Part shown: piece by piece, positions 33,669 to 43,349 of the stretch | Position numbering within the stretch: the first letter of the stretch is position 1 | How the letters are laid out: each line of letters opens with the position of its first letter | Assembly: GCF_003286415.2 (NCBI RefSeq) | Contig: NZ_CP043450.1 | Location: 1,674,001 to 1,738,000, forward strand | Length of the DNA stretch: 64,000 nt | Origin: Mucilaginibacter rubeus | GTDB lineage: Bacteria > Bacteroidota > Bacteroidia > Sphingobacteriales > Sphingobacteriaceae | Reading direction: 5' to 3' | Notes under the pieces: generated by a model | Seen by the model: only the letters and a program-made list of their open reading frames with translations | Database searches by the model: none | What the model was told of the DNA's origin: nothing | Position numbers and translations under genes: made by a program

Positions 33669-35294
33669 TTATTTATCCCACCAAACGCGTGACGTAAAGT
33701 TATCGCCGCCTGACAGGCTTGCAACAGCTGCATTATAATTAGCAGTGTTGGTAGTGATCAGGGTAAGCGGATATATAATACGGCGAGGAATTGAACCATC
33801 AGTGAACTGACCAACATATTTAACCGGTGTAAGTACAGGTATACCTGTTCTTCTCCAGTTAGCCCATGTTTCGTTATGGATAAAAGTTGAAGATGTTTCA
33901 ACGTAGTATTCCATATTGATTTGTTGCAATGCTGTAGCCGGTAGCAATGGGTGTGCTGCTGCATAAGCAGTAGCAGTAGCACTGTTTATGGTAGCAGTCG
34001 CGTTGAATTGAGCAAGTTCAAGCTGATTGGCAACAAGCGCGTTTGCATAGTGTGTTGCTGCAGTACCTGTATTCCAGCCTCTTGTTGCTGCTTCTGCCAA
34101 TAACAACTCGGTTTCGCCGTAGGTTAAAAGCATATTGATACCGCTTTTGTCAACAGGGTTAATGCTGGTGCTTGAAGTATAGTAAACCTGCAACCTTGGG
34201 CGTGAGTATTTGCCATCTGGTGCAGCAGCGTCATTTGCAACTGCTGGATCGGCAGGTGAAGTACCCGGATAGCCAGGTGCTTTGCTGATATCGGTAGCAC
34301 CACCGTTAAGGTCATAACCGTTTGGCATACCGTGTTGAACAGATGCATCATTATTACCGGCAACGGTTTCGTTTGAGTTAGCTGCTTTACCGGTTCCTGA
34401 TGCAACCTCAGCGATAGCTGAAATCCGCGGGTCGGCAGTGGTTTGCATGTAGTCGATCAAGGTTTTTGACCAACGTACTTCCCTGAAATCGTCAGGAACA
34501 GTTAACGCGTTGATGGTGCTGTTTGAGTTACCATTAGCGTTATCAGTTTTTACTTTGGCGTTATCGTCAATGCTGGCCATAGTACCGCCTGCATATGCTT
34601 TTTCAACATATTTTTGAGCAGTAGCAGCGTCAACTTTAGTCAAACGCATAGCAACACGTACCATTAGTGAGTAACCTAATTTTTTCCATTTGGTGATATC
34701 ACCTGTGTAGAAAAGATCAGAGCTTGGCTTATCTTTTGATGCATCAAGACCTGCAGTAGCGCCATCAAGATCAGCCAACATAGCGTTGTAAATATCCTGT
34801 TGCTTGTCAAACTTAGGGGTAAAGATACCTTGTTTAGCCATACCTGCTTCAGAATAAGGAACGTCACCATAAGCATCTGTTACACGCTGTAAGATGAACA
34901 CCTTCATGATGGTGGCAATTTTGTTTAAGTTGGCGTACTCAGCTTTACCATCGGTAAGGTTTTTCATTTCCTGTACAAGTGTTTCGGCAGAGTATCCGCT
35001 GTTATAAACCCTTGCTTTGTAATCATTGAATGAACCTTTATAGATGTATTTATCACCGTTGCCATAATAATCGTAAGTTGAAGCTAACGATTGTGACCAC
35101 ATGCTTTGGTAAAGCAATTGATCGTAACCAGTTTGTGAATACTGGATCTGGGCTTGTGCTAAAAGAAAGTTAGGATTAAACACGGCTGCCGAAGTAGCAT
35201 TTGGGTTTGTGTTTATCTTGGTGAAATCTTTTGTACAACCCGAAACAAGAGCCGCGGCTAAACATAAACCGCTATATATGAGTCGTTTTTTCAT
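33669..35294 (-). CDS. SusD/RagB-type outer-membrane lipoprotein
   Basis: 541 residues from ATG 35294; a frame extension upstream to 35327 is rejected because it overlaps the SusC stop region and lacks a signal. The signal MKKRLIYSGLCLAAALVSGC has a lipobox with Cys20. The body is the helical SusD_2-like fold (TKINTNPNATSAAVFNPNF, KIATIMKVFILQRVTDAYG, TWANWRRTGIPVL). It begins 7 bp after SusC ends. It captures a substrate for the partner TonB channel. No glycosidase is adjacent, so the substrate is not indicated. Confidence 0.92.
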   Translation of the reverse strand: MKKRLIYSGLCLAAALVSGCTKDFTKINTNPNATSAAVFNPNFLLAQAQIQYSQTGYDQLLYQSMWSQSLASTYDYYGNGDKYIYKGSFNDYKARVYNSGYSAETLVQEMKNLTDGKAEYANLNKIATIMKVFILQRVTDAYGDVPYSEAGMAKQGIFTPKFDKQQDIYNAMLADLDGATAGLDASKDKPSSDLFYTGDITKWKKLGYSLMVRVAMRLTKVDAATAQKYVEKAYAGGTMASIDDNAKVKTDNANGNSNSTINALTVPDDFREVRWSKTLIDYMQTTADPRISAIAEVASGTGKAANSNETVAGNNDASVQHGMPNGYDLNGGATDISKAPGYPGTSPADPAVANDAAAPDGKYSRPRLQVYYTSSTSINPVDKSGINMLLTYGETELLLAEAATRGWNTGTAATHYANALVANQLELAQFNATATINSATATAYAAAHPLLPATALQQINMEYYVETSSTFIHNETWANWRRTGIPVLTPVKYVGQFTDGSIPRRIIYPLTLITTNTANYNAAVASLSGGDNFTSRVWWDK

Positions 35295-35301
35295 CTCTCT
35301 G

Positions 35302-38300
35302 TTATTTTTTAAGTTTAAAGTTAACATTTATACCGTAGGTACGTGTGCTTGGTAAGCTGGTACCTTCAATACCTGCATAAGCTACGCTGTTAGCAAAGCC
35401 CGATTCAGGATCGATGTTGTTGGTATGTTTCATAATTGTCCAAAGGTTACGACCTACCGCTGAAATAGTTACACCGCTAAATGGAGTGCCGGTAAGGAAG
35501 CCTCTGGTAAATGTATAACCTAAAGTAACCTGGCGTAATTTGATGAAGCTGCCGTCAAGCACGTTAAGTGCAGATACCCTTTGCGCTAAAGCCTGGTAGT
35601 AAACTTCGGCCTCAACTGATTTGGTATTTTTCTGGCCATCTTCAGTTACACCATCGCCAACTACACCACCTTCACGGCCAACTAAAGTTGCTTTGTTTAA
35701 ACCGCGGTACATGCTATAGTAGTTAGTTGCTGATAACACTTTATTCCCAAACCTGTAATCAACCAGGAATGATAAGTTGATGTGTTTGTAGCTGAAATCG
35801 TTATTAAAACCACCGTAAATTTTCGGAACGGTTGTGCCATGGGCCCTGCGCACTCCATCTGATTCAGGTAAGCCGTTTGCATCAAAAATGATTTGACCTG
35901 AAGCATTACGTTTGTAATCGGTAGCCATAACTTGCGGGCCAGGTAAGCCAACCACAAATGCAAGGTTAGCATTTAATGGCCTGTAAGTACCTAAACCTTG
36001 AGTTGTCATAGCATCATCAGTTTTCAATACCTTGTTTTTAACATAGGTAAAGTTTATTGATGGTGACCATGAGAATGATGAAGTTTGAACTGGTGTGCCT
36101 TTTAACTCAACCTCAATACCATTGTTCTGGAATGACTGTGTACCGATATAACGGGTGTTATAACCAGTAGCTACGTCTAATGAACCTTTAAGGATTTCGT
36201 TTTTGGTTTTGCGGTGGAAATAAGCCACATCTAAACCAGCACGGCCGTTAAAGAATTTCATTTCGGTACCAACCTCAGTTTCTGTTAAGGTAAATGGTTT
36301 CAGGAAGTAGTTTGGAAGATCGCCTGAAAAACCACCTGTAACTACGCCGTTAACCGGGTTGTTGATGTTATAATACTGTTGAGTGATGTATTTATCAGTT
36401 GGCTCACCGCTGGTTTGTGCATACGAAACGCGAAGTTTACCAAAGTCAAGAGCAGGCCAGTGTGTAAATTCAGAGAAGATAAAGCTGGCAGATGCTGAAG
36501 GTGCAAACAGACCACCATTACCTTTAACAACTACCGGATATAGGGTAGAGTAGGTGTCATAACGACCGCTGGTGCTTAACACTAAATAATTTTTAAGTGA
36601 AAAGTCTGCAGTATAGTAAGCTGAATGAACTTCTGACTGATTGAAGGTATAGCTTGCCGCATTTTTAGTTTGCAGGTTTGAATAGCTATAGAAGTAAGGT
36701 AAAATAAACGGACCGCCGCTTAAGCTGGTATAAGTATAGCTGTTTTTGCGGATGTTACCACCACCTGTAAAATCAAATGATAACAGGTCTTTCACAATGT
36801 CATGCTTTACACCAAATAATACGTCGTAGTTTAATTCGTATTGTTGTGCGGTTGATTGCTCATCTAAGCCACCCGCAGCATTGCTTGAATAAGCAGTACC
36901 GGTAGGGGTTACTTTGAAGCGGCTATCGTTAATGTTGTCATAACCGATACGGCCTTGTAAATAAATCCATTTTGTGAAATCATAACGGGCAGTTAATGAT
37001 GAAATTAAACGTTTCCTGCCGGTGTTATTGATGAAGTTATTTGCAGCAAAGTAAGGGTTGGTAACGTAAATGTCATTGTTCCACTGTTGCTCGGCACCAG
37101 AAGCAGTTGTACCAGGGCTTAAAGCAGCTTGGTCTTCGTTAGCCGCAAGGAACAATACGTTGTTAGGGTTACCCGGACCATCACTTAAGCTTGGCCTGTT
37201 TTTAGAGTTTTCAACCAGGTAGTTAGCAACAACAGCAATGTTCAACTTATCGGTAACGTTTTGATTAGCGTTTAAGTTGAAGGTTTTCCTGTCTAAATTA
37301 CTGTTTGGCACAATTGAATTAGCATGCGCATCAGATAATGATAACCTGAAAGCGCCTGTTTCATTACCACCGTCAAATGATACGGTATTAGTAAAAGTGT
37401 TGCCTGTACGGTAAAAATCAAGATAGTTGCTCTTGTTTGAATATGGGTACATTTTACCATCAAACTGGATTGTTGGTTGACCGTCCAGTTTTTCGCCCCA
37501 GCCTAAGTTACCGGTTGATATGGCAGCAGCTACGTTAGCCGGCCTTACACCATGCTCGCCCTGGCCATATTGAGTTTGGAAATCTTCGTAGTTGATAGGT
37601 TTGTCGGCCTGATAGTTGCTGTTAACCTCAACACCAAAACCAGAGTTCTTTTTACCACCTTTGGTAGTGATCAAAATAACACCGTTAGCTGCGCGGGCAC
37701 CGTACAAAGCTGAAGCCGATTGACCTTTAAGTACGGTCATGGTTTCAACATCATCCGGGTTAATGTTAGCGATACCATCGCCATAATCAGCACCGCCCCA
37801 TTCGCCTGATGTACCACGTGAAGAGTTATCCATTGGTACACCGTTGATAACAAATAAAGGAGAACCCGCAGATCCACTGGTTACACCACGTAATAAGATA
37901 CGTGCCGAAGAACCTGGACCACCGCTTACACCGCTGATGCTTACACCTGCTACGCGGCCTTCTAACGAGTAAGCAATGTTTGATTCTTTAGCTTTGTCAA
38001 GCAGGTCGCCTTTAACTGTTGTTACCGCGTAACCTAACTTTTTCTCTTCTTTTTTAATACCTAACGCCGTTACCACAACCTCGTTCAGGTTAGTATTTGA
38101 GTTTAAGGTAATTGTTATTGTTGATTTACCTCCCACGGCAACATCTTTGGTGCCGTAACCAATATAGCTTACGGTTAATACGGCATTGGGCTGCACATCA
38201 AGTGTAAAGTTACCGTTTGCATCCGTTTGGGTACCTGTTGTAGTACCTTTAATTCTGATGCTTACGCCTACAAGCGCTTCGCCTTTTTCGTCAACTACCT

Positions 38301-38484
38301 TACCGGTAAGCTTAGCGAAGTTTAAATTAAAATTGTAGTTTGATTTGGCATTTGCTTTTGGCGCTTCAGCAGCCGAAGCCTGCATGTTCAAGAGCACCAT
38401 ACCTGCAAGGGCAAATTTACACAGGTTAAGGGATTTTGATACCCATGGCCTGTGTACACCCACCGGGTGTTTGAAAAATTTCAT
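35302..38484 (-). CDS. SusC/RagA-type TonB-linked outer-membrane transporter
   Basis: 1060 residues. Signal peptide near residues 1-40 (LNMQASAAEA). A carboxypeptidase-regulatory-like domain at about 57-130 (LTGKVVDEKGEALVGVSIRI and VLTVSYIGYGTKDV) is followed by the plug (NEVVVTALGI, LEGRVAGVSISG, DVETMTVLKGQSASALYG) and a long 22-strand barrel ending TYGINVNFKLKK. It pairs with the SusD gene downstream. Such pairs import oligomeric nutrients. The operon start is the 364-bp gap upstream. Confidence 0.95.
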   Translation of the reverse strand: MKFFKHPVGVHRPWVSKSLNLCKFALAGMVLLNMQASAAEAPKANAKSNYNFNLNFAKLTGKVVDEKGEALVGVSIRIKGTTTGTQTDANGNFTLDVQPNAVLTVSYIGYGTKDVAVGGKSTITITLNSNTNLNEVVVTALGIKKEEKKLGYAVTTVKGDLLDKAKESNIAYSLEGRVAGVSISGVSGGPGSSARILLRGVTSGSAGSPLFVINGVPMDNSSRGTSGEWGGADYGDGIANINPDDVETMTVLKGQSASALYGARAANGVILITTKGGKKNSGFGVEVNSNYQADKPINYEDFQTQYGQGEHGVRPANVAAAISTGNLGWGEKLDGQPTIQFDGKMYPYSNKSNYLDFYRTGNTFTNTVSFDGGNETGAFRLSLSDAHANSIVPNSNLDRKTFNLNANQNVTDKLNIAVVANYLVENSKNRPSLSDGPGNPNNVLFLAANEDQAALSPGTTASGAEQQWNNDIYVTNPYFAANNFINNTGRKRLISSLTARYDFTKWIYLQGRIGYDNINDSRFKVTPTGTAYSSNAAGGLDEQSTAQQYELNYDVLFGVKHDIVKDLLSFDFTGGGNIRKNSYTYTSLSGGPFILPYFYSYSNLQTKNAASYTFNQSEVHSAYYTADFSLKNYLVLSTSGRYDTYSTLYPVVVKGNGGLFAPSASASFIFSEFTHWPALDFGKLRVSYAQTSGEPTDKYITQQYYNINNPVNGVVTGGFSGDLPNYFLKPFTLTETEVGTEMKFFNGRAGLDVAYFHRKTKNEILKGSLDVATGYNTRYIGTQSFQNNGIEVELKGTPVQTSSFSWSPSINFTYVKNKVLKTDDAMTTQGLGTYRPLNANLAFVVGLPGPQVMATDYKRNASGQIIFDANGLPESDGVRRAHGTTVPKIYGGFNNDFSYKHINLSFLVDYRFGNKVLSATNYYSMYRGLNKATLVGREGGVVGDGVTEDGQKNTKSVEAEVYYQALAQRVSALNVLDGSFIKLRQVTLGYTFTRGFLTGTPFSGVTISAVGRNLWTIMKHTNNIDPESGFANSVAYAGIEGTSLPSTRTYGINVNFKLKK

Positions 38485-38848
38485 ATTTTATTGAATTTAA
38501 AGGGAGTTAATAGCGAAGCGCCCTGGAAAGCACTACGCAGTTATAAACATTCAAAAATCTTTTTTCGGGGCAGTAAATTCCCTCCGGGTAATTATTGCCT
38601 GTAGTGGGGAGAGTAAGCTTTTTTTACATAGGCATCAGTTTTCCTGGGTTTATTAATAATGTCATATAGTTTGGTTAATGAATCACCGTGCCAAAGGGAA
38701 AAATGTTCCTTTGTAGGGAGCACAAGGGTGATTTAAAGTGAGGACAATTAAATTTTAGCGATTGCCTACAAACCCGTAAAAAATATTTTACAATTATTAA
38801 TTACCAGTATTTTAAACTGCTGCAAGAAGTAATAAGAAGAAAATGAAA
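38485..38848. other. 364-bp intergenic region upstream of susC
   Basis: This gap lies between the L,D-transpeptidase gene (stop at 38849) and the susC start, both on the minus strand. It holds the susC promoter region and perhaps the end of the upstream transcript. No gene, no strong hairpin and no exact TTTG-N19-TAnnTTTG match was found by eye. Confidence 0.5.
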
Positions 38849-40507
38849 TTAATATTGTCCCGTGCCCGACATGATCATAGATGCAAGCTGGTCATCACGG
38901 TCATAAATATCTTTGCGGAAGTTCAGAAGATTATTTCTATCAGTAAAGGCGGTGAAATACGCTATAAATACGGGTAGCTTTTTCTTAAGCTTTACTACCT
39001 GCTCTTTGCCTAAATGCATCGCTTTATTAATTCGGGGCGCTGTCCATGTGCTATCGTAGTTTAACACAAATGATGCAAGTTTGGCCGGCTCGCCAACGCG
39101 GATGCAACCATGGCTAAAAGCGCGTGACGATTCGCCGAAAAGCGATCTTGAAGGAGTGTCGTGGAGATATATATTATAGCTATTGGGAAACAGGAATTTA
39201 ACCAGCCCCAATGAGTTTGAAGGCCCCGGTTTTTGCTGAATTATCGGTAGTCCATTTTCTTTGCCGGCCATAACCATATTATGTTCATTAAGATAATTAC
39301 GGTTGCTTCTTATGGCCGGAAGTACTTCGGCACGGACAATGCTTTCGGGTACATTCCAGTAGGGGCTGAAAACCACGTATTGCATCTCTCCATAAAAAAT
39401 AACTGTTTGATGTACCTTTTGGCCAACTACTACATTGCAGCTCCATAAAAGACTGTCGCCACGGTAAACATGCAGCTTAAACTCCGGGATATTAACTGCA
39501 AGATATTCGCTGTTTAAGCTTACCGGCAGCCAGCGGCAACGCTCCATATTTACAATGATTTGTTTAATCCTTGATTTGAGCGGAACATTCATTTCGGATA
39601 CAGTTCCGGGCCCCGGTAAGCCATCGGCACTAAGGCCGTGCCTTTGCTGAAATTGGGTTATCGCGGTTTTAAGCTCATCATCAAAGATGTTGCTTAGCGT
39701 ATCGCCCTTAAAATCTTCCAGTTTATAAAGTCTTGTTTTTATTAGTGCAACTACAGCAGATGAGTCGCCTGGTTTAAGTTTTTTGCTGATCTTGATTGGC
39801 TCCCAGCTCTCATGGGCCTCAAGCGTACGGTATTTAGCCAGGAAGTTTTTCAATAAATCATACTGACGATATACCGGCTCATTTATGTTAGACGCTTCTT
39901 TCGATGGCTTTTTAAGCAATGTATCCAGGTAATCATCATAAGCTATCTTTTTGCGTGGCAGAAACCAGTTTACCGCGCGACTAACAGAATCACTCATACC
40001 CCGGAAGGCCACTTTTGAAAACGCGAAGTATTGCGCCGTGAGCATTAATTCGGTACCAACATCGGGCTTTTTAATTTGGGTTTTGGAGTGACTATCAAAT
40101 ATCAGCGAGTCTAAATCTTTTTGGTAGGGGATACCTTTATATATACCTTCATTTTGCAGGTTCATTAACCTGTCGTTCAGGTTGCCTGCCTGTTCAATGA
40201 GTATACCTTTTTCATACCAGGCATAAGCAAATTTACGCTTGCGGTAAAAATTTCTGAGATCCTGCTCATATGGGGTTAAATCAGGATGTTTTTGCATAAA
40301 GGTAACAATCTGTGCACTGTCAAATACCAACTCTGTTTGGTTACTAAAGTTACCCGGAATGGTTTTGGTCCACTCCTTAGCCATTTTCTTTTTAAGGGAG
40401 TCGGCTTTTAAGGTATGATGTTTTTTGCTGCCGTTTTTACAGTTAGATAGGGCTAAAACGCTTAAAATAAGGAGTATGATATACTGTGGTTTTAGCCTGT
40501 TCTGCAT
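38849..40507 (-). CDS. L,D-transpeptidase (YcbB-like) lipoprotein
   Basis: 552 residues. N-terminal signal with Cys23 in ALSNC, so probably lipid-anchored (Asn before Cys is unusual but tolerated). A peptidoglycan-binding domain is at about residues 240-300 (ITQFQQRHGLSADGLPGPGT). The YkuD catalytic domain follows, with HVYRGDSLLWSCNVVVGQ and the active site SHGCIRVGEP (Cys near 470). It builds 3-3 cross-links in murein. It stands as a single gene. Confidence 0.9.
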   Translation of the reverse strand: MQNRLKPQYIILLILSVLALSNCKNGSKKHHTLKADSLKKKMAKEWTKTIPGNFSNQTELVFDSAQIVTFMQKHPDLTPYEQDLRNFYRKRKFAYAWYEKGILIEQAGNLNDRLMNLQNEGIYKGIPYQKDLDSLIFDSHSKTQIKKPDVGTELMLTAQYFAFSKVAFRGMSDSVSRAVNWFLPRKKIAYDDYLDTLLKKPSKEASNINEPVYRQYDLLKNFLAKYRTLEAHESWEPIKISKKLKPGDSSAVVALIKTRLYKLEDFKGDTLSNIFDDELKTAITQFQQRHGLSADGLPGPGTVSEMNVPLKSRIKQIIVNMERCRWLPVSLNSEYLAVNIPEFKLHVYRGDSLLWSCNVVVGQKVHQTVIFYGEMQYVVFSPYWNVPESIVRAEVLPAIRSNRNYLNEHNMVMAGKENGLPIIQQKPGPSNSLGLVKFLFPNSYNIYLHDTPSRSLFGESSRAFSHGCIRVGEPAKLASFVLNYDSTWTAPRINKAMHLGKEQVVKLKKKLPVFIAYFTAFTDRNNLLNFRKDIYDRDDQLASMIMSGTGQY

Positions 40508-40643
40508 AGTTAATTTATTGGTTATACGGAACGCAAATTACAAGGTTTTGTTTTAATAGGGACGGGGGTGGCAAATATCAGCCCGCTAAAAAGAGAGGAA
40601 ATAATATTTTTAATAAATTCTACTAAGTTTATAGATATTATAG

Positions 40644-40651
40644 TATATTTG
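40644..40651 (+). promoter_or_regulatory. TAnnTTTG promoter box before leader ORF 1
   Basis: TATATTTG matches the -7 consensus exactly and ends 21 bp before the ATG at 40673, a good distance. The -33 TTTG is not found at 19 bp. Confidence 0.45.
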
Positions 40652-40672
40652 TTGCGTAACATTCAAAAATAC

Positions 40673-40762
40673 ATGACGGGCAACAATTTAATCATCGACA
40701 ACAAGTACATATCGGCTCAAGATAGGGGCGGGATGTATATGCCCGTGTGTTGCTGTTGTTGA
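40673..40762 (+). CDS. leader peptide 1 ending in four cysteines
   Basis: 29 residues, MTGNNLIIDNKYISAQDRGG then MYMPVCCCC. The last four codons (TGT TGC TGT TGT) are all Cys and abut the TGA. A longer in-frame version from GTG 40568 is possible, but it would place the promoter box at 40644 inside the coding region. The shape is that of a cysteine-sensing leader peptide. A second ORF of the same type follows at 40829. I see no intrinsic terminator hairpin between them, so any attenuation would have to use Rho or translation coupling. Function is inference. Confidence 0.55.
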   Translation: MTGNNLIIDNKYISAQDRGGMYMPVCCCC

Positions 40763-40828
40763 GATCCTCTCCGCGTTACTCAAGCTCAATTAAAATTACT
40801 GACCTCACTATATAATTAAAAGAATTTT

Positions 40829-40924
40829 ATGAACCCATCCCGCAACAAACAAATAAGCGATAGTGCTCCGCCGGCCTTGCTGATACGTTACAGGGTAATT
40901 TATGGATTATGCCGCTGTTGTTGA
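40829..40924 (+). CDS. leader peptide 2 ending in cysteines
   Basis: 31 residues, from ATG 40829, MNPSRNKQISDSAPPALLIR, ending GLCRCC. The terminal codons are TGC CGC TGT TGT TGA. The shared DNA end GCTGTTGTTGA with leader 1 indicates either duplication or a functional requirement. The downstream gene starts 64 bp later. It may be the ribosome-stall sensor that sets translation or Rho access to the redoxin-like gene. Confidence 0.55.
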   Translation: MNPSRNKQISDSAPPALLIRYRVIYGLCRCC

Positions 40925-40987
40925 TTGATTAAAATTCAACTACAAATGCCTTAAAACATTATCCATAACATCATAAAACTATTTAAA

Positions 40988-41632
40988 ATGCAAACTACAA
41001 ATCACAATAAATATCCTTTTTTCGATCTGCTTGAAGTTGTTGCCGACCCCGATCTTAATTTTCGTAAAATAAAATCGTTGCACCCGGTTAAGGCAGGCAA
41101 TTTTGTGCCGGAGTTTAAGCTAAGCAATGATTACAGCCGCTGGCAGCAATTTTACAATGGTGCCGAAACTCACGGGGCTATCTCTCAAAGGAATTTATTG
41201 AGTAAGCCGCTGGTGATCTCTTTTTTCTCGCACCATTGGGGGCAACAAGGCTTAGCACAGCTTAAACAATTGAATGCTCTTCAGCATGAAGTTAAAGCAA
41301 GCGGGGGCAACCTGCTTATCATCACCGATGGTCAGGCCGAGGAACTTGAAAAATGGGCCTGGGAGCAAAGTCTAACGCTTAATTTTTATCACGATGCCAA
41401 TAATGAAATAGCAAAACAGTTCAGGGTATATTCTGATGATTACCCTGTATGGGACCGCTTTTCGGGCATCGATGAAAATGCACCCTTATTGGCTACTTAT
41501 ATTATCGAGCCATCAAAACAGGTTATTTACAGCCACATCGACTGGGATTTCCTGGGAACTTTTTCTGCTGAGGACATTATCAGTGCAGTATATGAATCGG
41601 CATTGATCAGCAATAGCCGCAGATCGGCCTAA
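40988..41632 (+). CDS. redoxin-fold (AhpC/TSA-like) protein without any cysteine
   Basis: 214 residues, soluble. The thioredoxin-like core is seen: FVPEFKLSNDYSRW, LVISFFSHHWGQQGLAQLK, GGNLLIITDGQAEELEKWAW and LLATYIIEPSKQVIYSHIDW. In related peroxiredoxin-like proteins the FYRGGWCPYC segment holds the redox Cys pair; here it is WGQQG (84-88), so both cysteines are gone. The whole protein contains no Cys, and its only Met is the initiator. It therefore cannot work as a normal peroxiredoxin. It sits after two Cys-ending leader ORFs. A sulfur-sparing role is inferred. Confidence 0.8.
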   Translation: MQTTNHNKYPFFDLLEVVADPDLNFRKIKSLHPVKAGNFVPEFKLSNDYSRWQQFYNGAETHGAISQRNLLSKPLVISFFSHHWGQQGLAQLKQLNALQHEVKASGGNLLIITDGQAEELEKWAWEQSLTLNFYHDANNEIAKQFRVYSDDYPVWDRFSGIDENAPLLATYIIEPSKQVIYSHIDWDFLGTFSAEDIISAVYESALISNSRRSA

Positions 41633-41660
41633 GCAAAAAGTATAAAAAATCCTATCGCAA

Positions 41661-41696
41661 AAACGGCCAGGCAAATTGCCCGGCCGTTTGCTTTTT
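41661..41696 (+). terminator. terminator after the redoxin-like gene
   Basis: Stem AAACGGCC / GGCCGTTT, extended inside by GGCAA/TTGCC, then a T run. It also serves the convergent arabinofuranosidase gene. Confidence 0.85.
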
Positions 41697-41710
41697 AGGG
41701 AAAAGGGTGT

Positions 41711-43261
41711 TTATTTTAATTCAAGTGTTACTACAGATTTTGCAGGCAGACTTACCACCAGTTTGTCGCCGTCTTTTTTAGCGCCGCTAAAAGTGCTCAG
41801 GTGGATCTTGTTAGTATCTTTAAATGTATTCACATCAGTTAAATTAGCCGAAGTTAATACCTGGCCGCTAACAGTTTGCCATTTTACATCGCTAAGGCCG
41901 GTTGTAATGGTGATGGTATTATGCGGATCAAGGTTTACTAATGAGATGTGTACCTTGCCTGATGCATCCTGTGAGGCAGAAGCATTTACCGCTTCAATCT
42001 TTTTACCATCAACTTCATAATCAGGTACACTTAGTTTAATAGGCAGGTATTTGGCATCCTGGTGCACCTTATACATGTCAAACACATGGTAAGTGGGTGT
42101 AAGCACCATTTTTTCTTTATCGGTTAATATTAATGCCTGCAATACGTTGATGGTTTGTGCAAGTGCGGCCATTCTAACACGATCGCTGTGGTTATTGAAT
42201 ATATTAAGTGTTGTGCCGGCTATCAAAGCATCGCGTAAGCTGTTTTGCTGATAAAGGAAACCCGGGTTTGTGCCTGGTTCAGGATCTGTCCAAACGCCCC
42301 ATTCGTCAACAACAAGCGCTACCTTTTTTTCAGGATCGTATTTGTCCATAATGGCCGAGTGCTTGGTAACCAGCTCTTCCATTTTTAGGCAGTTAACCAT
42401 GGTGCCAAAATATTCTTTCTCGCTAAAATCAGTGGCAGAACCTTTTTTGCCCCAGTTGCCGGTTGGTATAGTATAATAATGTAATGATAAACCCGACATC
42501 ATCCAGTTGGGGATGTTTTTCATGCATACTTCTGTCCAGTGGTAATCATCGGAGTTTGGTCCGCTGGCTATTTTTTTAAGTCTGCCGCCCGGGTAATCTT
42601 TAGCGAATGAAGCATAACGTTTAAATAAGTCAGTGTAATATTCGGGTGTCATGTTACCACCGCAACCCCAGCTCTCGTTACCTACACCCCAAAATGTTAC
42701 TTTATAAGGGGCCGGATGACCATTCTTTTTACGTAGCTGTACCACGGTGCTGGTACTGTTTGAGTTAAGGTATTCAATCCATTTAGACATTTCGTCAACG
42801 GTGCCACTGCCTACGTTACCGGCAATGTAAGGCTCACAACCCAATAAATCGCACAATTCCAGGAACTCGTGTGTACCAAAGCTGTTATCCTCAGTAATGC
42901 CGCCCCAGTTGGTGTTTACCATGCGCGGGCGTTCGGTTGCTGGACCAATACCATCGCGCCAGTGATACTCATCGGCAAAGCAGCCGCCTGGCCAGCGCAG
43001 GTTAGGAATCTTTATCTTTTTGAGAGCATCAACAATATCAAGCCTGATACGGTCTTGTTTTTTTACGGGCAGGGTTTTATCAACCCAGAAACCACCGTAA
43101 ATGCCATGACCAAGATGCTCGGCAAACTGACCATAAATGTGTTTGCTGATAGTTGTTTTTGAATCGGTACTGATATTAAGTGTACCTGTTTGCCCGTAGG
43201 ATGCCGAGCTCAATAAAGACAAAGCGATGACGCCGAGTTGTAAAAACGGGTTCTTTTTCAT
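41711..43261 (-). CDS. alpha-L-arabinofuranosidase (GH51)
   Basis: 516 residues, signal peptide ending SASYGQ. It removes arabinofuranosyl side chains from plant polysaccharides. GH51 markers: [40 protein letters not shown], the acid/base in [12 protein letters not shown] and the nucleophile in [15 protein letters not shown]-terminal beta-sandwich follows. It is a single gene with no polysaccharide locus beside it. Confidence 0.93.
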   Translation of the reverse strand: MKKNPFLQLGVIALSLLSSASYGQTGTLNISTDSKTTISKHIYGQFAEHLGHGIYGGFWVDKTLPVKKQDRIRLDIVDALKKIKIPNLRWPGGCFADEYHWRDGIGPATERPRMVNTNWGGITEDNSFGTHEFLELCDLLGCEPYIAGNVGSGTVDEMSKWIEYLNSNSTSTVVQLRKKNGHPAPYKVTFWGVGNESWGCGGNMTPEYYTDLFKRYASFAKDYPGGRLKKIASGPNSDDYHWTEVCMKNIPNWMMSGLSLHYYTIPTGNWGKKGSATDFSEKEYFGTMVNCLKMEELVTKHSAIMDKYDPEKKVALVVDEWGVWTDPEPGTNPGFLYQQNSLRDALIAGTTLNIFNNHSDRVRMAALAQTINVLQALILTDKEKMVLTPTYHVFDMYKVHQDAKYLPIKLSVPDYEVDGKKIEAVNASASQDASGKVHISLVNLDPHNTITITTGLSDVKWQTVSGQVLTSANLTDVNTFKDTNKIHLSTFSGAKKDGDKLVVSLPAKSVVTLELK

Positions 43262-43349
43262 TGAAACTTAGGATTTAACTGATTGTACAGTAAAGAAAAG
43301 AAAAATTTGTTAATAAGTGTTAAAATAACAATAAAAATATCTGAACCAT

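Noticed and set aside
40568..40672. Longer version of leader ORF 1 from GTG 40568
   Set aside because: It would include the TATATTTG promoter box; the ATG at 40673 lies at the expected distance behind it.
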